From: Gautieria morchelliformis
Lineage: Eukaryota; Basidiomycota; Agaricomycetes; Gomphales; Gomphaceae
Direction: 5' to 3'
Assembly (NCBI GenBank): GCA_015179125.1
Contig: WHVA01000366.1
Location: 54,051-118,050, forward strand
DNA length: 64,000 nt
Position numbers and translations under genes: made by a program. A model generated the notes under the pieces. That model did not search any database. It had not been told where the DNA came from and saw only the letters and a program-made list of their open reading frames with translations. Positions 35,359 to 46,735 of the stretch are shown piece by piece; position 1 is the stretch's first letter, and every line of letters starts with the position of its first letter.

Positions 35359-36408
35359 TGAATATGGTGTAAGCTAGAGTGCGGCAGAGCAGCATCATGT
35401 CCTGTGACTATGTCGGAACTGGGATTCAGCGGAAAGCTATGGCCTTGGTCAACTGGGCGCCCGGGTGAAATTCAAACATATCCCCTGGTGATTCAGGCCC
35501 GGAGGGGAAGGCGCGTATTTAAACGCTACGTAGCCTGCATCATCATCGGCTTTGCCAATGCTCAGGACATGTACTTACATATCATCCGAAGTCCGGGAAT
35601 TCGCGGTCATGCGAGTTCTGCGGTGCCCACGTACTATCCAACACCTCTTGCTGCAGGGAAACTACCGGCCGCAGTTCATGCTTTAGTCAGCTTGAGCTGA
35701 GGAGCCTTGGGACGAAGTTCCCGTCCTCTGACTAAAGGCGCCACCCAACCGTACACTTCCCGTGGGTCACGAGTGCCGCAGTGGCCTCGGTTCGGATGGC
35801 GATAGGCACCGTTCGCGTAGGCACCGTTCACGCGCACGGACCGTTCACTCCCACTAGTCAGAAGCAGCGACTCCAAAACAGGTCTGGAAGGGCGAGCGGT
35901 AGGGATAGCGGTAGCCCTCGAAATCGCTACACCCCCGTCTCCTCTAGCAACCCTCTTCCCTACCAGCAGAAGCCCAATCTTCGGAGACGGCTGTCTGCGG
36001 TAGGTGCAAAGGTTGTGGTCTGCCCAGCGGCGCTCTGTTGGACGCAACGACCCGCGGCTTCGCTCGCAGGTAGCATAGCTAGATCTAGGCCTCCTGTTGA
36101 GTCACTGATTGCATATTTTTTGTCTCTACACAGCTTCTTATACAATGAAGTTCGCATTGCATATCACTTACTTAGTCGTTCCTCCTTTGTCAGCAATTTC
36201 AAAATTATTTCATTTATTGCAACTCGGTGGTAGCATCTTACAGAGCATCGCTCTACCAGCGCGCCTTCAATCGCGCGTGATTCCTGCACAGGCTTGATTT
36301 ATATAACGCTTGCCCGACCCTGATACATTTTCTACCCATTTTACCACAGTGTCTTATTACTAGATCCAATAGATACAGATGTTCCACCAGTGAGCTATTT
36401 CGTTTCGA
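35359..36408. other. Intergenic, no supported gene
   Basis: Frames of 60-150 codons on both strands lack recognisable content. A GTTCGCGTAGGCACCGTTCA-type direct repeat of about 17 bp occurs near 35808-35845. A TAGAGC-like motif at 36243-36258 is not part of a tRNA fold. Confidence 0.45.
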
Positions 36409-39400
36409 TCAGATCCAAGAGTTATCGTAGATAGGAAGCACGACTTTGCTATCACTTACAGCTAGAGTGATTTGCTTATGCACGAAGCACAAATCTACAG
36501 GGGAGCATTCAATGGCTACAATGGCATAGAAGAACAGAAAGCAATACTTACAATCGACGTAAGACATAGCGTCATTATTTTGATCTTCCATGAGCATGTC
36601 GCTAAAATCGAGCTCTGTCGCATCGAGATCTTGTCGCGCAATTGAGAATTTCAACTTGCGTCCCCGCTGCCTTTCACGATGCGTTAGAATATGGTGGACT
36701 TGGGTGGAAAAGTGAGCTGGGAGTCCCGGTAGGCGAGGCTGCAGAGTGAAGCGTGAGAGGCGGCAAGCGACATCTGGACAGGAGGCCCTACATTGGAAGT
36801 ACTGAGGTCATATGGAGCCTCGACACCATACAGATCCCTCAGAAGCTGAGGGGACACAGAACCCCCAATCCATAAGATCATTTGTTCACCATTATCTGTG
36901 AAAACACCATGTTAGTACCTACGACAAGCGAAGAAGCCGTATATATAATTCACCCGCGAGATACAAGCCATCATTCTCCATCCAAACATAGCTGTTCCTC
37001 ATGAGCGCAGGTAACTGTATGCGACCTGTAGCAGGGTCTGGGACGCATATCCCGTCAGTTAAATCATGCAAGGCTAGCACCCGTGGGTAGAGGTATTGTA
37101 TTGTCGCCGCAACACCAAATGATAGGATCCTGTGAGCGTGATAATTGCGAACATCCGAAACCACATTCCGACCTGACGGGGGCATCATGTGTGGCTCGAA
37201 GACTATCGTCCCTCCCCCAACATCTGCACTCACCTTTAATTGCACGACCTTTCAATATGGTCAGGGTATACAACGGAAGCAATTTGAACGGCTCTGGAAG
37301 AATTAACTGAGGAAAAGAACGAGGTTTGTCAGCCCTGACAAGTATTAGGCATTAGGAAGCATAAACCTGCGATGGTGGTGAAGACGCTGCACAGTGTCTC
37401 CGGTATGCCAACAGGAGTGCAGCGCACTTCTCTGTAAGACTCTCGCGGATGTCGCGGAGCGTACGAGAGGTCATAGAAGTAACCGCTAGGAAGCGGCCGG
37501 GGTGTCAAAGGTCAACCAGCCAATGCGAAACATGAGGGAGTGTCAGTATACCTTTTTTCGCCCAGTAAGTCGCCACAGCCTCCTGATCTGCATGTCGAAA
37601 TACGTTGCCAGCAAGACTCGATACAGGGACGGCAATGTTTAATGTTCTCACACGACGTTCTCCAGACGCAGTCGTGTATAGAAAGGCACCTTGCAGGTAG
37701 ACGTCTGCACGTTCGTCCAGCAGGATTCCAGAATGTTCCAAAGAGACGCAAACGGCCTTATCCGCATCGCACGTGCCCAGATTAATGTCAGTTGAAGATC
37801 GTTGGTGGACATTTCCATAGTACTGAACGACCCGAAGTCCTAACAGGCATCTCGCTCAATCAAGAAGCTGCAAAAAACGAGCAAGTCTCTGGGCCAACCT
37901 TTAGAGCAGCGAACTCGCAATAAGCAGTTGTACGCAGTCTCGCGTGAGATGAATCGTCGAAGCTGGGAAAATAAAACTTCCTCGTCGAGAGCTCGATTGT
38001 ACCGGGGGTGGTAAAATATTTCTCCGCCTGTAAGCGAAGGTACAATGGCTTGACAGTAAAATAAGTCAACCAGACCATCAATACTAGACCAAAACGGTCG
38101 TATTCACCAATTGAGCCCACATCCATTGGCTGGGCTGGTGTCAAGAAGAGACTTACACCGATACCTTCTTCAGCACATTCTTCACCCAAGTCCCGCCAGA
38201 AAGAGCTTCTGGGGACAAAAAGGGTCTTCTCCTTTTCAGTTCCGTACAAGGCGGATTCTTCCTGTTCTCGAAGTCCTAGAGCACCACCACCCATTGTAGG
38301 CATCGAGGACTGAAAAGCCACAATTTGACCACCACGTCCTGCCTTTACACAACGAAGTCAGGATCAGACAAGAAACCGACACCTAGATCAACTCGCTAAG
38401 GAAGCCAATGACGCGCACAAGGCGGACCCCAAGGCATTTCCATGCGTGGCAGTCTCAGCATATCGTTGAGGTATCGAATTTAGAAGACCTTCGATGACAT
38501 GGCTGTGTAGTATTGAGAGCATGCATTGCATAAAAATGGAAATATATCTACCGTGATTCGTGGGGGAAAGCAAATAACTCTTCTCGAAGTGGCACAAAGA
38601 CCTCGTCAATATCCGCTACAATATGCATACTGGCTTGATCTATATTCTTCTGCCATGAAGTAAGGTTTCTGCATGACAGAGGCAACACCTTGCTCTACGT
38701 ACGGATAAATTATAAAAATGCAATGTCCGATCAAATGTGATTATTGCAATTTGACTTGCAACCGGGAAGCAGGGGTTACGGATCACTGGTTGGTCGATGG
38801 GCTCACTTTGACTTGTGGACCCATATAGAATGTCGACTAGACTCGCACAGGCAGACTGAACAAGTCCAGACAGCACTGATTCGGAGCTCACATCAATCGC
38901 AAATACATATCGCATGGGCTGAGGCTGACGGTTGGCAGCCGACCGAGGATGTGGTGTGTAGTACGATGGCATAAGTCGTGGATCCGGCTCAGCGGCCCAA
39001 TATTCCTCTGGAACGGTAAAGTCGACAGTCCCTCTGCAAAGTTCGGGACGCTGGAGGTGGTCTAGTCGACGGAGATCCGAATCTAGGCCACAAAAGTACC
39101 CCGAGCTGACTGGCACGCAGCATGCGCACGCCTGTCACATTTACTGCCAGCCGAACACAGGATCAAGTGCATACCTTCCGTTTCAGCCTCGCAGAAATTA
39201 CACTTCCACTTCGATCCGCCGTTCACAAATACGCACCATGGGTTGACGTATGCACGGCACCAAGGTTGAGAACACCTTGGGGGACCACTATCGCCAAAGT
39301 CGGCGAGAGGAATAGCTTCCTCCTCGGGCTGCTGTTCTGCGAAAGGCTGGATGATCGCTGCAAGAGGAACGTCACATGTACGAGCCAGATCGGAGGAATT

Positions 39401-39650
39401 TGGGATTGTGTAGGTTGTGAGCCGAAGAAAACGTGGCGTTGAAATGCCTGCCAGAGCGGGTGAATGGCTAGGCGGGAGGAGAAGAGCAGCGGCTAACCCT
39501 GATCTATTGCATGATAGTCAGAGCCTGAAAGCGGTACTGGCTGCTCTGAGGTGCATGTCATGTACGACTGGCTGGACCACAGGGCTTGGTCTTCTCCAGC
39601 GACACTAATCGGTGACGGAATCTGCTCTGGGTCGATACGAGATCGTAAAC
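36409..39650 (-). CDS. SEC24: COPII coat subunit Sec24, Lst1/Sfb3 (SEC24C/D) type; 5' end open
   Basis: Fourteen minus-strand exons stay in phase: 39498-39650, 39175-39447, 38703-39109, 38552-38649, 38397-38502, 38108-38342, 37899-38048, 37552-37839, 37367-37485, 37234-37306, 36954-37172, 36792-36895, 36552-36738 and 36409-36494, about 832 residues. Landmarks in order: [13 protein letters not shown], the zinc finger ([27 protein letters not shown]), trunk ([53 protein letters not shown]), beta-sandwich ([20 protein letters not shown]), helical domain ([20 protein letters not shown]) and gelsolin-like domain ([47 protein letters not shown]). It selects cargo at ER exit sites with Sec23. The intron at 38343-38396 appears to start with GC, and the zinc finger spacing is C-x4-C. 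The start codon lies upstream of 39650 and was not found. Confidence 0.85.
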
Positions 39651-40198
39651 CTAGGCCAACGGTAAGTACCAACATTAGCGCCAGTCAATCATATAACTTG
39701 CCCTTGAATGGTTGCCCTGCACTGTGTGGTGGCTGTCGAATATGGCGATCCATGCATCAGTGCGAGAGTCGAGAGTCAGGCGCTGGTTCCACGGCCATGG
39801 CCGGCAATACGGCGCCCAGAGTACGCCTCATCAGGAGTCTCTCAGACGACAGTAGAGACGACGTCCTTATCCATGGTGGAAGGAGGTTTGTGCCACTCAG
39901 GCCTCAGTATCTGCTATTCCAGCTGGTCAATCATATCATACAGTATGAGCGAACAGTCTTGACCCTTACAAACGGTTCACTTATTTATCACGAGCGGGAA
40001 ACAGAACAAGCCTCTCAAACTGCAGAGGAGGAAGCTGACCATAGCTCACTCTAGAAAGCAAAGATTGACATGGACTTCTTGTAATCGGAATGCTACACAT
40101 CGAAGCGGGAAGGCGCAAAAACTGCAAAGCTCTATCAATCGAATCCGAGAGTAAATGTGCCATCAGCGAGTGAAGAGGCTTCAAGTACTCCATGACGA
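39651..40198 (-). other. Probable 5' exons and promoter of SEC24
   Basis: The acceptor GGCCTAG before the first assigned SEC24 exon shows that more exons lie here. MDKDVVSTVV and ETPDEAYSGRRIAGHGRG are candidate coding pieces on the minus strand at about 39780-39880, but they could not be joined. Confidence 0.35.
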
Positions 40199-40790
40199 TC
40201 ACAAAATATCTCCACGTGCAAGCCGAGAGCTCAAATCGTAGCCAAGGGCGAAATGTGAAAGCTTCGCATCAACCACAAATCCCTGGTCCAGGCAAGCAGT
40301 GTTTTAGTTTATCACATGAGACAATCCGGGAAGACCAACCTTGTCAGCATAAGCTGGTGGGGAGAGAGTTTTATGAACGATAGTCGTGAGAACAAAATGG
40401 TGGACGGCACCTTGCAATTCTCGATGAAGTCTATCCAGTCGGATCACTCGTCGGACGATGAACTCACCACTTTCGAGATGTTGCTTGGGCAAATTCTCAA
40501 ACGCATCGGCATTGTCGACAGGCACACGGAGAGAAACGAGTTTCATGTTGGCAGAGGTCATACCTGGAGAGCTCACCTATGTCAGTTCAAATTATGTGAG
40601 GCTCTGGGCCAGCGGTGCAAACTCAGTGAATAGCTGCAGACCGGGATCGCTAACCATCAAGGGCGAGGTCTCGATGACACTGTCTACTTCAAAGCCTGTT
40701 TCTTCCTCGAGCTCTCGAAAAGCTGTCTGTTCGGGTGTTTCGCCCTCGTCGATCAGACCAGGCTGGTATATGCATAGTGATGGGCATGGC
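40199..40790 (-). pseudogene. YSA1: Ysa1-like Nudix (ADP-sugar pyrophosphatase), 5'-truncated
   Basis: The Nudix box is complete (GLIDEGE, then [17 protein letters not shown]), followed by the Ysa1-type stretch [50 protein letters not shown] and a C-terminal exon reading GFVVDAKLSHFALGYDLSSR with a stop at 40199-40201. Such enzymes hydrolyse ADP-ribose and related sugars. Upstream of the Nudix box the homologous N-terminal half (dimerisation strands) is missing. Instead the frame runs into a GGCCTGGCT-rich tract at about 40780-40905 and then into non-coding sequence. One junction between the last two exons does not keep phase in my reading. Most likely a 5'-truncated remnant. Confidence 0.7.
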
Positions 40791-40905
40791 CTGGCTTGGC
40801 CTGAAAGCCGTGGCTTTGGCCTGGCTCGCGCTGGCTTTGGCTTGCGAAATCCTGAGCCAGGCCACTTGGCCTGGCTCGGCTCGGGCCCGGGTCGTGGCCT
40901 GTTGG
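40780..40905. repeat. GGCCTGGCT-rich low-complexity tract
   Basis: Loose repeats of TGGCCTGGCTTGGCCTGA and GGCTTTGGCCTGGCTCGCG run for about 125 bp exactly where the Nudix homology ends. GC is far above the flanks. Confidence 0.85.
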
Positions 40906-41596
40906 TGGGATAGATTAGTAAGGTTAATAACTGTGATATATATACTATTACCTTGTGAAACGCTTGCATATGCCTGCGAAGTGTAGATACATCATTGGGT
41001 GACTTTCCGTAGAGCTAAATTCCTAAATTCCACGTTCTAAACGTCGCGGAACATCGAGCCGAGTACTAGCCGATGACAGGGAAGCGTTTTACAAGTCCGA
41101 AAAATTAATGTTTTAAACGAAAAAGAACGTAAGGCGACTGTAACTACACTACATATCATTGAAAAAATTTATATACACACCAAGTTGTAGGAATGAACGC
41201 GTAAGCTAGGAGCAAACCGCGTCACCCTGTGTCACCCCATTGTGACACAGCCAATGCGCAGCTCCATTGTGCATTATTTCCATTGTTCTTTGTCCCTATT
41301 GTCATTTATTCCTATTGTTCTTTAAACACTATAAAGTAGATAGCATGTCTCCACTCTACCTCAGTACATTGCCACGACGCATTTACTGAGGTAAGACGCT
41401 TATTACTAGGCTCATATTTATTTCAACTCACCTATACCATTTGTAGTGATACTTCGTATAGGTAAATAATACAGTACATTGCAACGACACATTTACTGAG
41501 TGATACTTCGTATAGTCATATAATTGTCACAGTCTTACAGGTTATTGGGCCCCGCATACACCTCACTAGCTCGTTCCCCACTGCTCCCGCTCTGCA
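40906..41596. other. Leader or 5' flank of the copia element
   Basis: A partly duplicated segment (AGTACATTGC(C/A)ACGAC(G/A)C at 41364 and 41473, each with ATTTACTGAG, plus two GTGATACTTCGTATAG copies at 41448 and 41501) suggests a decayed copia LTR or leader. A small hairpin, TGTGTCACCCCATTGTGACA, lies near 41232. No complete LTR could be delimited. Confidence 0.4.
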
Positions 41597-43984
41597 ATGT
41601 CCACTACGACCCTCACCACAACTGACCTCCTTCCTTCCTCTGTCCCAAAGCTCCTAGCCAACGGCCTGAACTGGATTGCATTTTCAATGTGTTTCCAGGA
41701 CGCTGTCGAAGCAAAAGGGTTATGGGGCCATTTCGACGGCACCACAACCCAGCCGATCGTCAGCACTCCACCTACAACCGATGAGGAGGAAGCTCTTACT
41801 AAATGGGTCAAGGACAATCGTATGGAAAAGGCTCTTCTTACTCACCGAATCCCCAACTCCACTCTCATACGCATACATGGCAAGGCATCACTAAAAGGTC
41901 GATGGGACCTCATAGTAACAGAATTCTCATCGAAGGGTGCGTTTGCGCAGGCTGACTTGTGTTCTCACTTCATGGAGTCAAAGTGTCCGGACAGAGGAAA
42001 TGTCCACAAATTCCTCGATGGTCTATGTGTCAAAAAGGAGGAATTAGCCACTTTTGGAGTCGATATTGAAGAGAAAGATTACTGCTCTACCATCATAAAA
42101 TCCCTCCCACCTCACCTTTCAGCCTTCGCATCAAACCTCCTGGCAGGCACCAAGTTATACAGTTTGACCAAGACCATCGACCCTGACGAGTTTATCACGT
42201 TAGTGTCAGAGGAGCATGAGCGACATGCCGCTCACAAGTCTCGTCGCTCTGGGCATGCCGACGGAAAAGGCAAAGAGAAGGATGAAGCCATGTTCGTAGC
42301 CGGAAACGGGAAGGGAAAGAAATTTGAGTGCAAACCAAAAGGGACTTGCTGGAACTGCGGTGACACTGGACACTACAAAAACAAGTGTCCCAAACCTGTC
42401 AAAGCAAGCGGCGACAAGAAACACGACTCACCTAGAGGTGTGGGCTCTGCCAATGTTGCTGTGGAATCTGATAATGAAGAAGATGCCACCTTCTTTGCTG
42501 ATTGCGACTCGGATGACGAGCTACCCCAACTACTGTCGAACTATGAGTCCGACTCTGATGAAGATTGTGCTAATGAGTGGTTCTCCGAAGTTGGTGATGA
42601 CCCAGAAAATGGTCACGAAGCTGAGGAATTGCCTGTAACTGATGAAAGCGATAGTTGTTCGCTTGTCAGCATTGACCAGGAGGAAGTGCATGCGGTTTGT
42701 GTGGAGGTCAAAACTGTGGCAGAAAACTCACCTCGAGCCGAAGTTTACGACTCTGGATGCACAAGGCATATAACCCCATACTGAAATGCAGTAACCAGTT
42801 TCAGCTCTATAACCCCAAAGTCATTCCGGGCTGCAAACAGGAAGAATTTCGAGGCTATCGGAATGGGTGAAATGGTAATAGACGTACCAAATGGAGTTAA
42901 AACATCTCAGCTCCATTTGACCGAAGTGTTGTACTCACCCGATGTTGGTTATACACTTGTGTCGATCGGACGGCTTGATGATGCCGGTTTCGTCATATCA
43001 TTTGCAGATGGCAAATGCGAAATACGAGATCGAAAAGGACAACTGATCGGCACGGTCCCAAAGTCTGGACACGGTCTCTATTGCATTTCACATGAGCATG
43101 AAACAGCAAATGCAGCTGAAGAGGTACTCACGCTGGACCAGTTTCACCGACGAATGGGTCACATTTCTCCTGAAACAGCTAAGAAGTTAGTTTCAAAGGG
43201 GTTTGTGACAGGAGTAAAGATCGACACGATGTCTACTGGTGCACCACTCTTCTGCGAGTCATGCATATATGCAAAGGCAACACGGAAACCAGTTCCGAAG
43301 GTCAGGGAAGGCAATAGAGCCTCTCCCTTTGGAGAAGAGGTGCACAGCAACCTATGGGGACCTGCCCCAGTCGCCACAAAGGCCGGAAAACATTATTACA
43401 TCACAATCACCGATGACATGACTCAATTGACCCACCTATATCTCTTACGCGCAAAGGACGAAGCACTTGGAGCCTACAAAGAGTACGATACATGGGTGAG
43501 CACACAACTCAACGCTCATATCAGGAAGCTCCACTCCGATCGTGGTGGTGAATACCTAGGCAAAGATTTTGCTTCATACCTGAAATTGAAAGGCAACACT
43601 CAGAAGCTTACCATGCATGACACTCCCCAGCACAATGGCGTTGCCGAAAGGCGCAATCGCACTATTGTTGAACGAATACGAGCCCTGTTGCATGCCAGTG
43701 GGCTCCTGAGGTTCCTATGGGGAGAAGCGGCCCGGCACGTCGTCTGGCTAATGAACCGTACCTCAACGAAAGCAGTCGATGGCAAAATGCCGCACAAAGC
43801 CGCATTTGGAGTCAAGCCTAACCTAAATTGCGTACATGAATGGGGAGAAAAAGTGTGGGTATGCACCGAAGGGGGCGACAAGCTTGGCGGTTGAGTATCA
43901 GAAGGCCGCTGGATAGGGGTCCATGAACGGAGCAAAGGTTTCCGTATTTACTGGCCGGAAAAGAAATCTGTCACTGTGGAACAC
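41597..43984 (+). mobile_element. Ty1/copia retrotransposon, broken and 3'-truncated
   Basis: The first frame (41597-42784, 395 codons) is Gag to protease: a UBN2-like Gag, a CCHC knuckle (CWNCGDTGHYKNKC) near residue 250 and the protease start YDSGCTRHITPY, ending at a TGA where homologs continue. A second frame (42863-43894) gives the GAG-pre-integrase zinc motif (FHRRMGHISPETAKKLVSKG ... CESCIYAKA) and the integrase core (SNLWGPAPV; ITDDMTQLTHLY; LHSDRGGEYLGKDF; HNGVAERRNRTIVER), i.e. the D,D,E triad. It stops at 43892 inside the integrase C-terminus. After a few more codons the sequence runs straight into a gypsy LTR at 43985. Reverse transcriptase and RNase H are absent. Not autonomous. 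Confidence 0.9.
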
Positions 43985-44637
43985 TGTTACTATCGAGATT
44001 TCCGCTAAGTCGTAACTGGAAAGGACAGCGGCTTCAACTTGTAGGTTGCGCCCCCAATGAACTATCGTCCTAGGTATTTCGGAAATGGGTCGGAAGTCAG
44101 AATGTACTGAATTGAAGGTTAGTCGGAACTTGAGGCGGAATTGAGGCGGAAGACGGAAGGCTGAGAGACTGAGGTCTTGCTAGACTTGCTGTGCTAAGAA
44201 CAGGAGATGGAGCGAAGGAAATCAAGTATCGAAGGTGATTATCTGATTGCAGAATAACAGACATACATGACAGGCTTTTATACAAAGAGCTGAGACAACA
44301 GGTAATGGGGTAGTACTAAGCAAATTCCGGGGGAAGCGGAAGTCGAGTAGACAATGCGTGGGAACTAACTAATTGGGAACAATGGGACTACAAGGGGGGT
44401 TCAGGGTAAGGTAAAACAATGGCAAAGAACAAGGGGTCGGGAAAACATATCTGACAATGAAACACAAGGAGGGCCGGACATATGGTCTTGATGAACGATG
44501 AAGCGGGTCCGGTGGGTCCGAGTAATCGAGTCGAAAGAACAAGGGAATAGAACAATGGGCGGAATGTCGGAAATATCGGAGGGGCGGAAAGTGTTGCGGA
44601 ACTGAAGGTCGGAAATCGGAAATGAACAGTCGTAACA
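43985..44637 (-). repeat. 3' LTR of the minus-strand gypsy element
   Basis: Ends are TGTTAC...GTAACA. It matches the solo LTR at 48346-49009 over its whole length. On the minus strand a purine tract (AGAAGGGAGATAC) directly precedes the TG, which fixes it as the 3' LTR. No 5-bp duplication is found around it, as expected for one end of a longer element. Confidence 0.88.
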
Positions 44638-44757
44638 GTATCTCCCTTCTAAGGTTGAGCCCCGCGAGACCACAGGTCGGATCATGTGACCTGTGAACAA
44701 ACGCGTCGGAGTTTGAAAGATAGGCGGGAAGCAGAACACGTCTTGTTTCAAGCTACC

Positions 44758-46021
44758 ATGAACTCCTCATTCGATTTCTCCAAAATGTCTAGGGCTGAGA
44801 TGAAGAAGCATTTCGACGATATGCTTGTGCAAAAGGAACTGGCGGAAAAACAAGCGGCTGAGGAAGCTGCGCGGAAAGAGAAGGAATGGTTGGAAGAGGA
44901 GCGCAGGGAGAAGGAGCGGAAAGAACAGGAGCGTCGGGACCAGGAGTGGAAGGAGAAGGCGGAACGGGACCGTAAACGCCGCGAGGAGGAGTCGCGCCTC
45001 CGCGAGGAACAGTGGAAACGGGACGCGGCCACAAAAGCTGCGGAGGACAAGGCCGCGGTGGAAAAGGCAGGGAAATCCCGGGTGAGTCGGAAATGTTGTG
45101 TGAGGTGTTTCCGGAGCTCACGGAAAGAACTGCCAGAGGGTCGTAGAATCCGAGGGTGAGTCGGAAGCGGAAAGCACTGTCGAAAGCACGCCGCCTCCGG
45201 AGAGCAAGGGGAAGCAAAAGGGAGTTGCTCCCCTGCTGAACGTCGTTGCGGAGCGGAAATGGAGGGTGGACGAGTTCCAGCAGGCTCGGAAGGAGAAGAT
45301 GGCCCGGATACTGGAATTGCAGGAGTTGGGGCCGGAGAATCCCGTGATGAAGAAGCGGAAAATGAGGGACGATGACAAGGAAGAGAAAGCCCCATGCGAC
45401 CCATGCGAAACGAAGGGACTGGACTGCATGTGGTCTAAAAATCCGCGGGAGACCTCCTGCGAACAGTGCCGAGACAAGAAGAGGCGCTGCATCGTGGACG
45501 GTTGCACCGCGAGGGTGGAAAGAAAAAGGCGCAGGGTTGAGACCGAGGGGCCTGAAACCCCCAAGTCGAAACCAGGGCCCAGTGGGAAAAAAGCCTCGGA
45601 AGGATTTCCGGTGACCGGGAACTTGAAGACAGCGGTACTCAACCGCTTCTCCATGGTGTCGCCGTTATTCGACATCGCTGATTCGTTGAGGGGTATCCGG
45701 AAAACCCAACACGGGATCTGGAACCTCCTGGCGGAGATGGCAGTGGTTCAGGAACAGCAGTTGCTGTTGTTCCAAAACCAAATGACCGTCATGTCGATGG
45801 TTTTGGAGCAATTTAAATGGGAGTTCCGGTGGCGGAACGACATGCTCCGGGATCGCATGGAGGTGCGCATGCAGGAGCATGAGAGCGAGGCGGAAGCGGG
45901 TATGAGCCAAAGGGCGGAAGCGAGGGTGGGGACTGAGTTGGTGAACGTGATGATAGGGCATGCGGAAGAAGGTCCAGAAGCGGAGAACGAGGGTGAGGGG
46001 GAAACGATGAGGGAGGGGTAG
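44758..46021 (+). CDS. Antisense ORF in gypsy element: coiled coil plus Zn2Cys6-type module
   Basis: The plus strand, antisense to the element, starts MNSSFDFSKMSRAEMKKHFD and continues with a long charged coiled coil rich in E, K and R. After a probable intron or frame break near 45080-45146, a second part runs to the TAG at 46019-46021. It reads ESTVESTPPPESKGKQKGVA, WRVDEFQQARKEKMARILEL and then a cysteine array C-x2-C-x6-C-x10-C-x2-C-x6-C (CDPCETKGLDC ... CEQCRDKKRRC), the spacing of fungal Zn(II)2Cys6 clusters, followed by a basic stretch and a helical region. It could be a captured host gene or an accessory element gene. Conventional Zn2Cys6 factors have the cluster near the N-terminus, so a transcription-factor role is uncertain. 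I could not settle the internal splice. Confidence 0.6.
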
Positions 46022-46151
46022 GTGTTGAAGGGTCTTGTAATTAATTTCTTGAAGTGTCGGAAATTAGCGTAGCGGAATATTAATCGGATTTGACCAATGA
46101 CTTGAGAACTGTAAGAAAACAATCGGGTATCGGAAATGAGGTCGGAAATGA

Positions 46152-46730
46152 CTAGGGCGCGGAAATGGGGCCAGGCTTATCAGGATATGACTTGTGGAAA
46201 TCAGAGACGAGGTCAGAGGCGTGGTCTAGTTCCGTGGCGGAAATCCATGAGGTCTCTTCGTCAGTGTTTTCGTAGCCTGCCCACTTGACTAGGTACTGGA
46301 GTTGGCAGCGGTATCGTCTGTCGAGCTTGGAGTTGAGAATTTCCGAGATCTCATATTCTGGTTCTCCGTCGATGATGATTGGCGGAGGTGGAGGTTGTGC
46401 TCGATTCGGAATTGTATTTGGAACTGCGGGCTCAAGCATGGAGACATGGAATACCGGGTGTACTGCGCGCATATTGTCAGGAAGTCTGAGGGTGAAAGAA
46501 CGACTGCTGGCCTGAGCGATGATCTCGTAAGGTCCAAGGTATTTCTCAGAGAGCTTCTTCGAGGGGTGAGTGGTGCGGAAGTTTTCAGCTTTGACAAAGA
46601 CTTTGTCGCCTATCTCGAATGCCGGTTGTGGAAGTCGTTTCCGATCGGCGGAAGTCTGGTATCTCTTCTGGGCGGCGGAAATGTTTTCTCGGAGGTGTTG
46701 GTGAAGGTCGTCGAGTTCCACAACGAAATC
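46152..46730 (-). pseudogene. Gypsy integrase C-terminus and chromodomain
   Basis: The minus strand reads FVVELDDLHQHLRENISAAQ, then KRYQTSADRKRL, the GPY/F module (EKYLGPYEIIAQ), AVHPVFHVSMLEP and a chromodomain (EYEISEILNSKL ... YLVKWAGY ... ETSWISATEL). Chromodomain integrases of this type target heterochromatin. The frame is shifted by one base relative to the integrase part on the other side of the 1.4-kb insert. Confidence 0.9.
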
Positions 46731-46735
46731 TCATT

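Noticed and set aside
36230-36296. A possible tRNA with TAGAGC and a GCGCGC arm
   Set aside because: No acceptor, anticodon or T stem can be paired around it.
39551-40054. 167-codon plus-strand frame
   Set aside because: Overlaps SEC24 exons on the other strand and has no motif.
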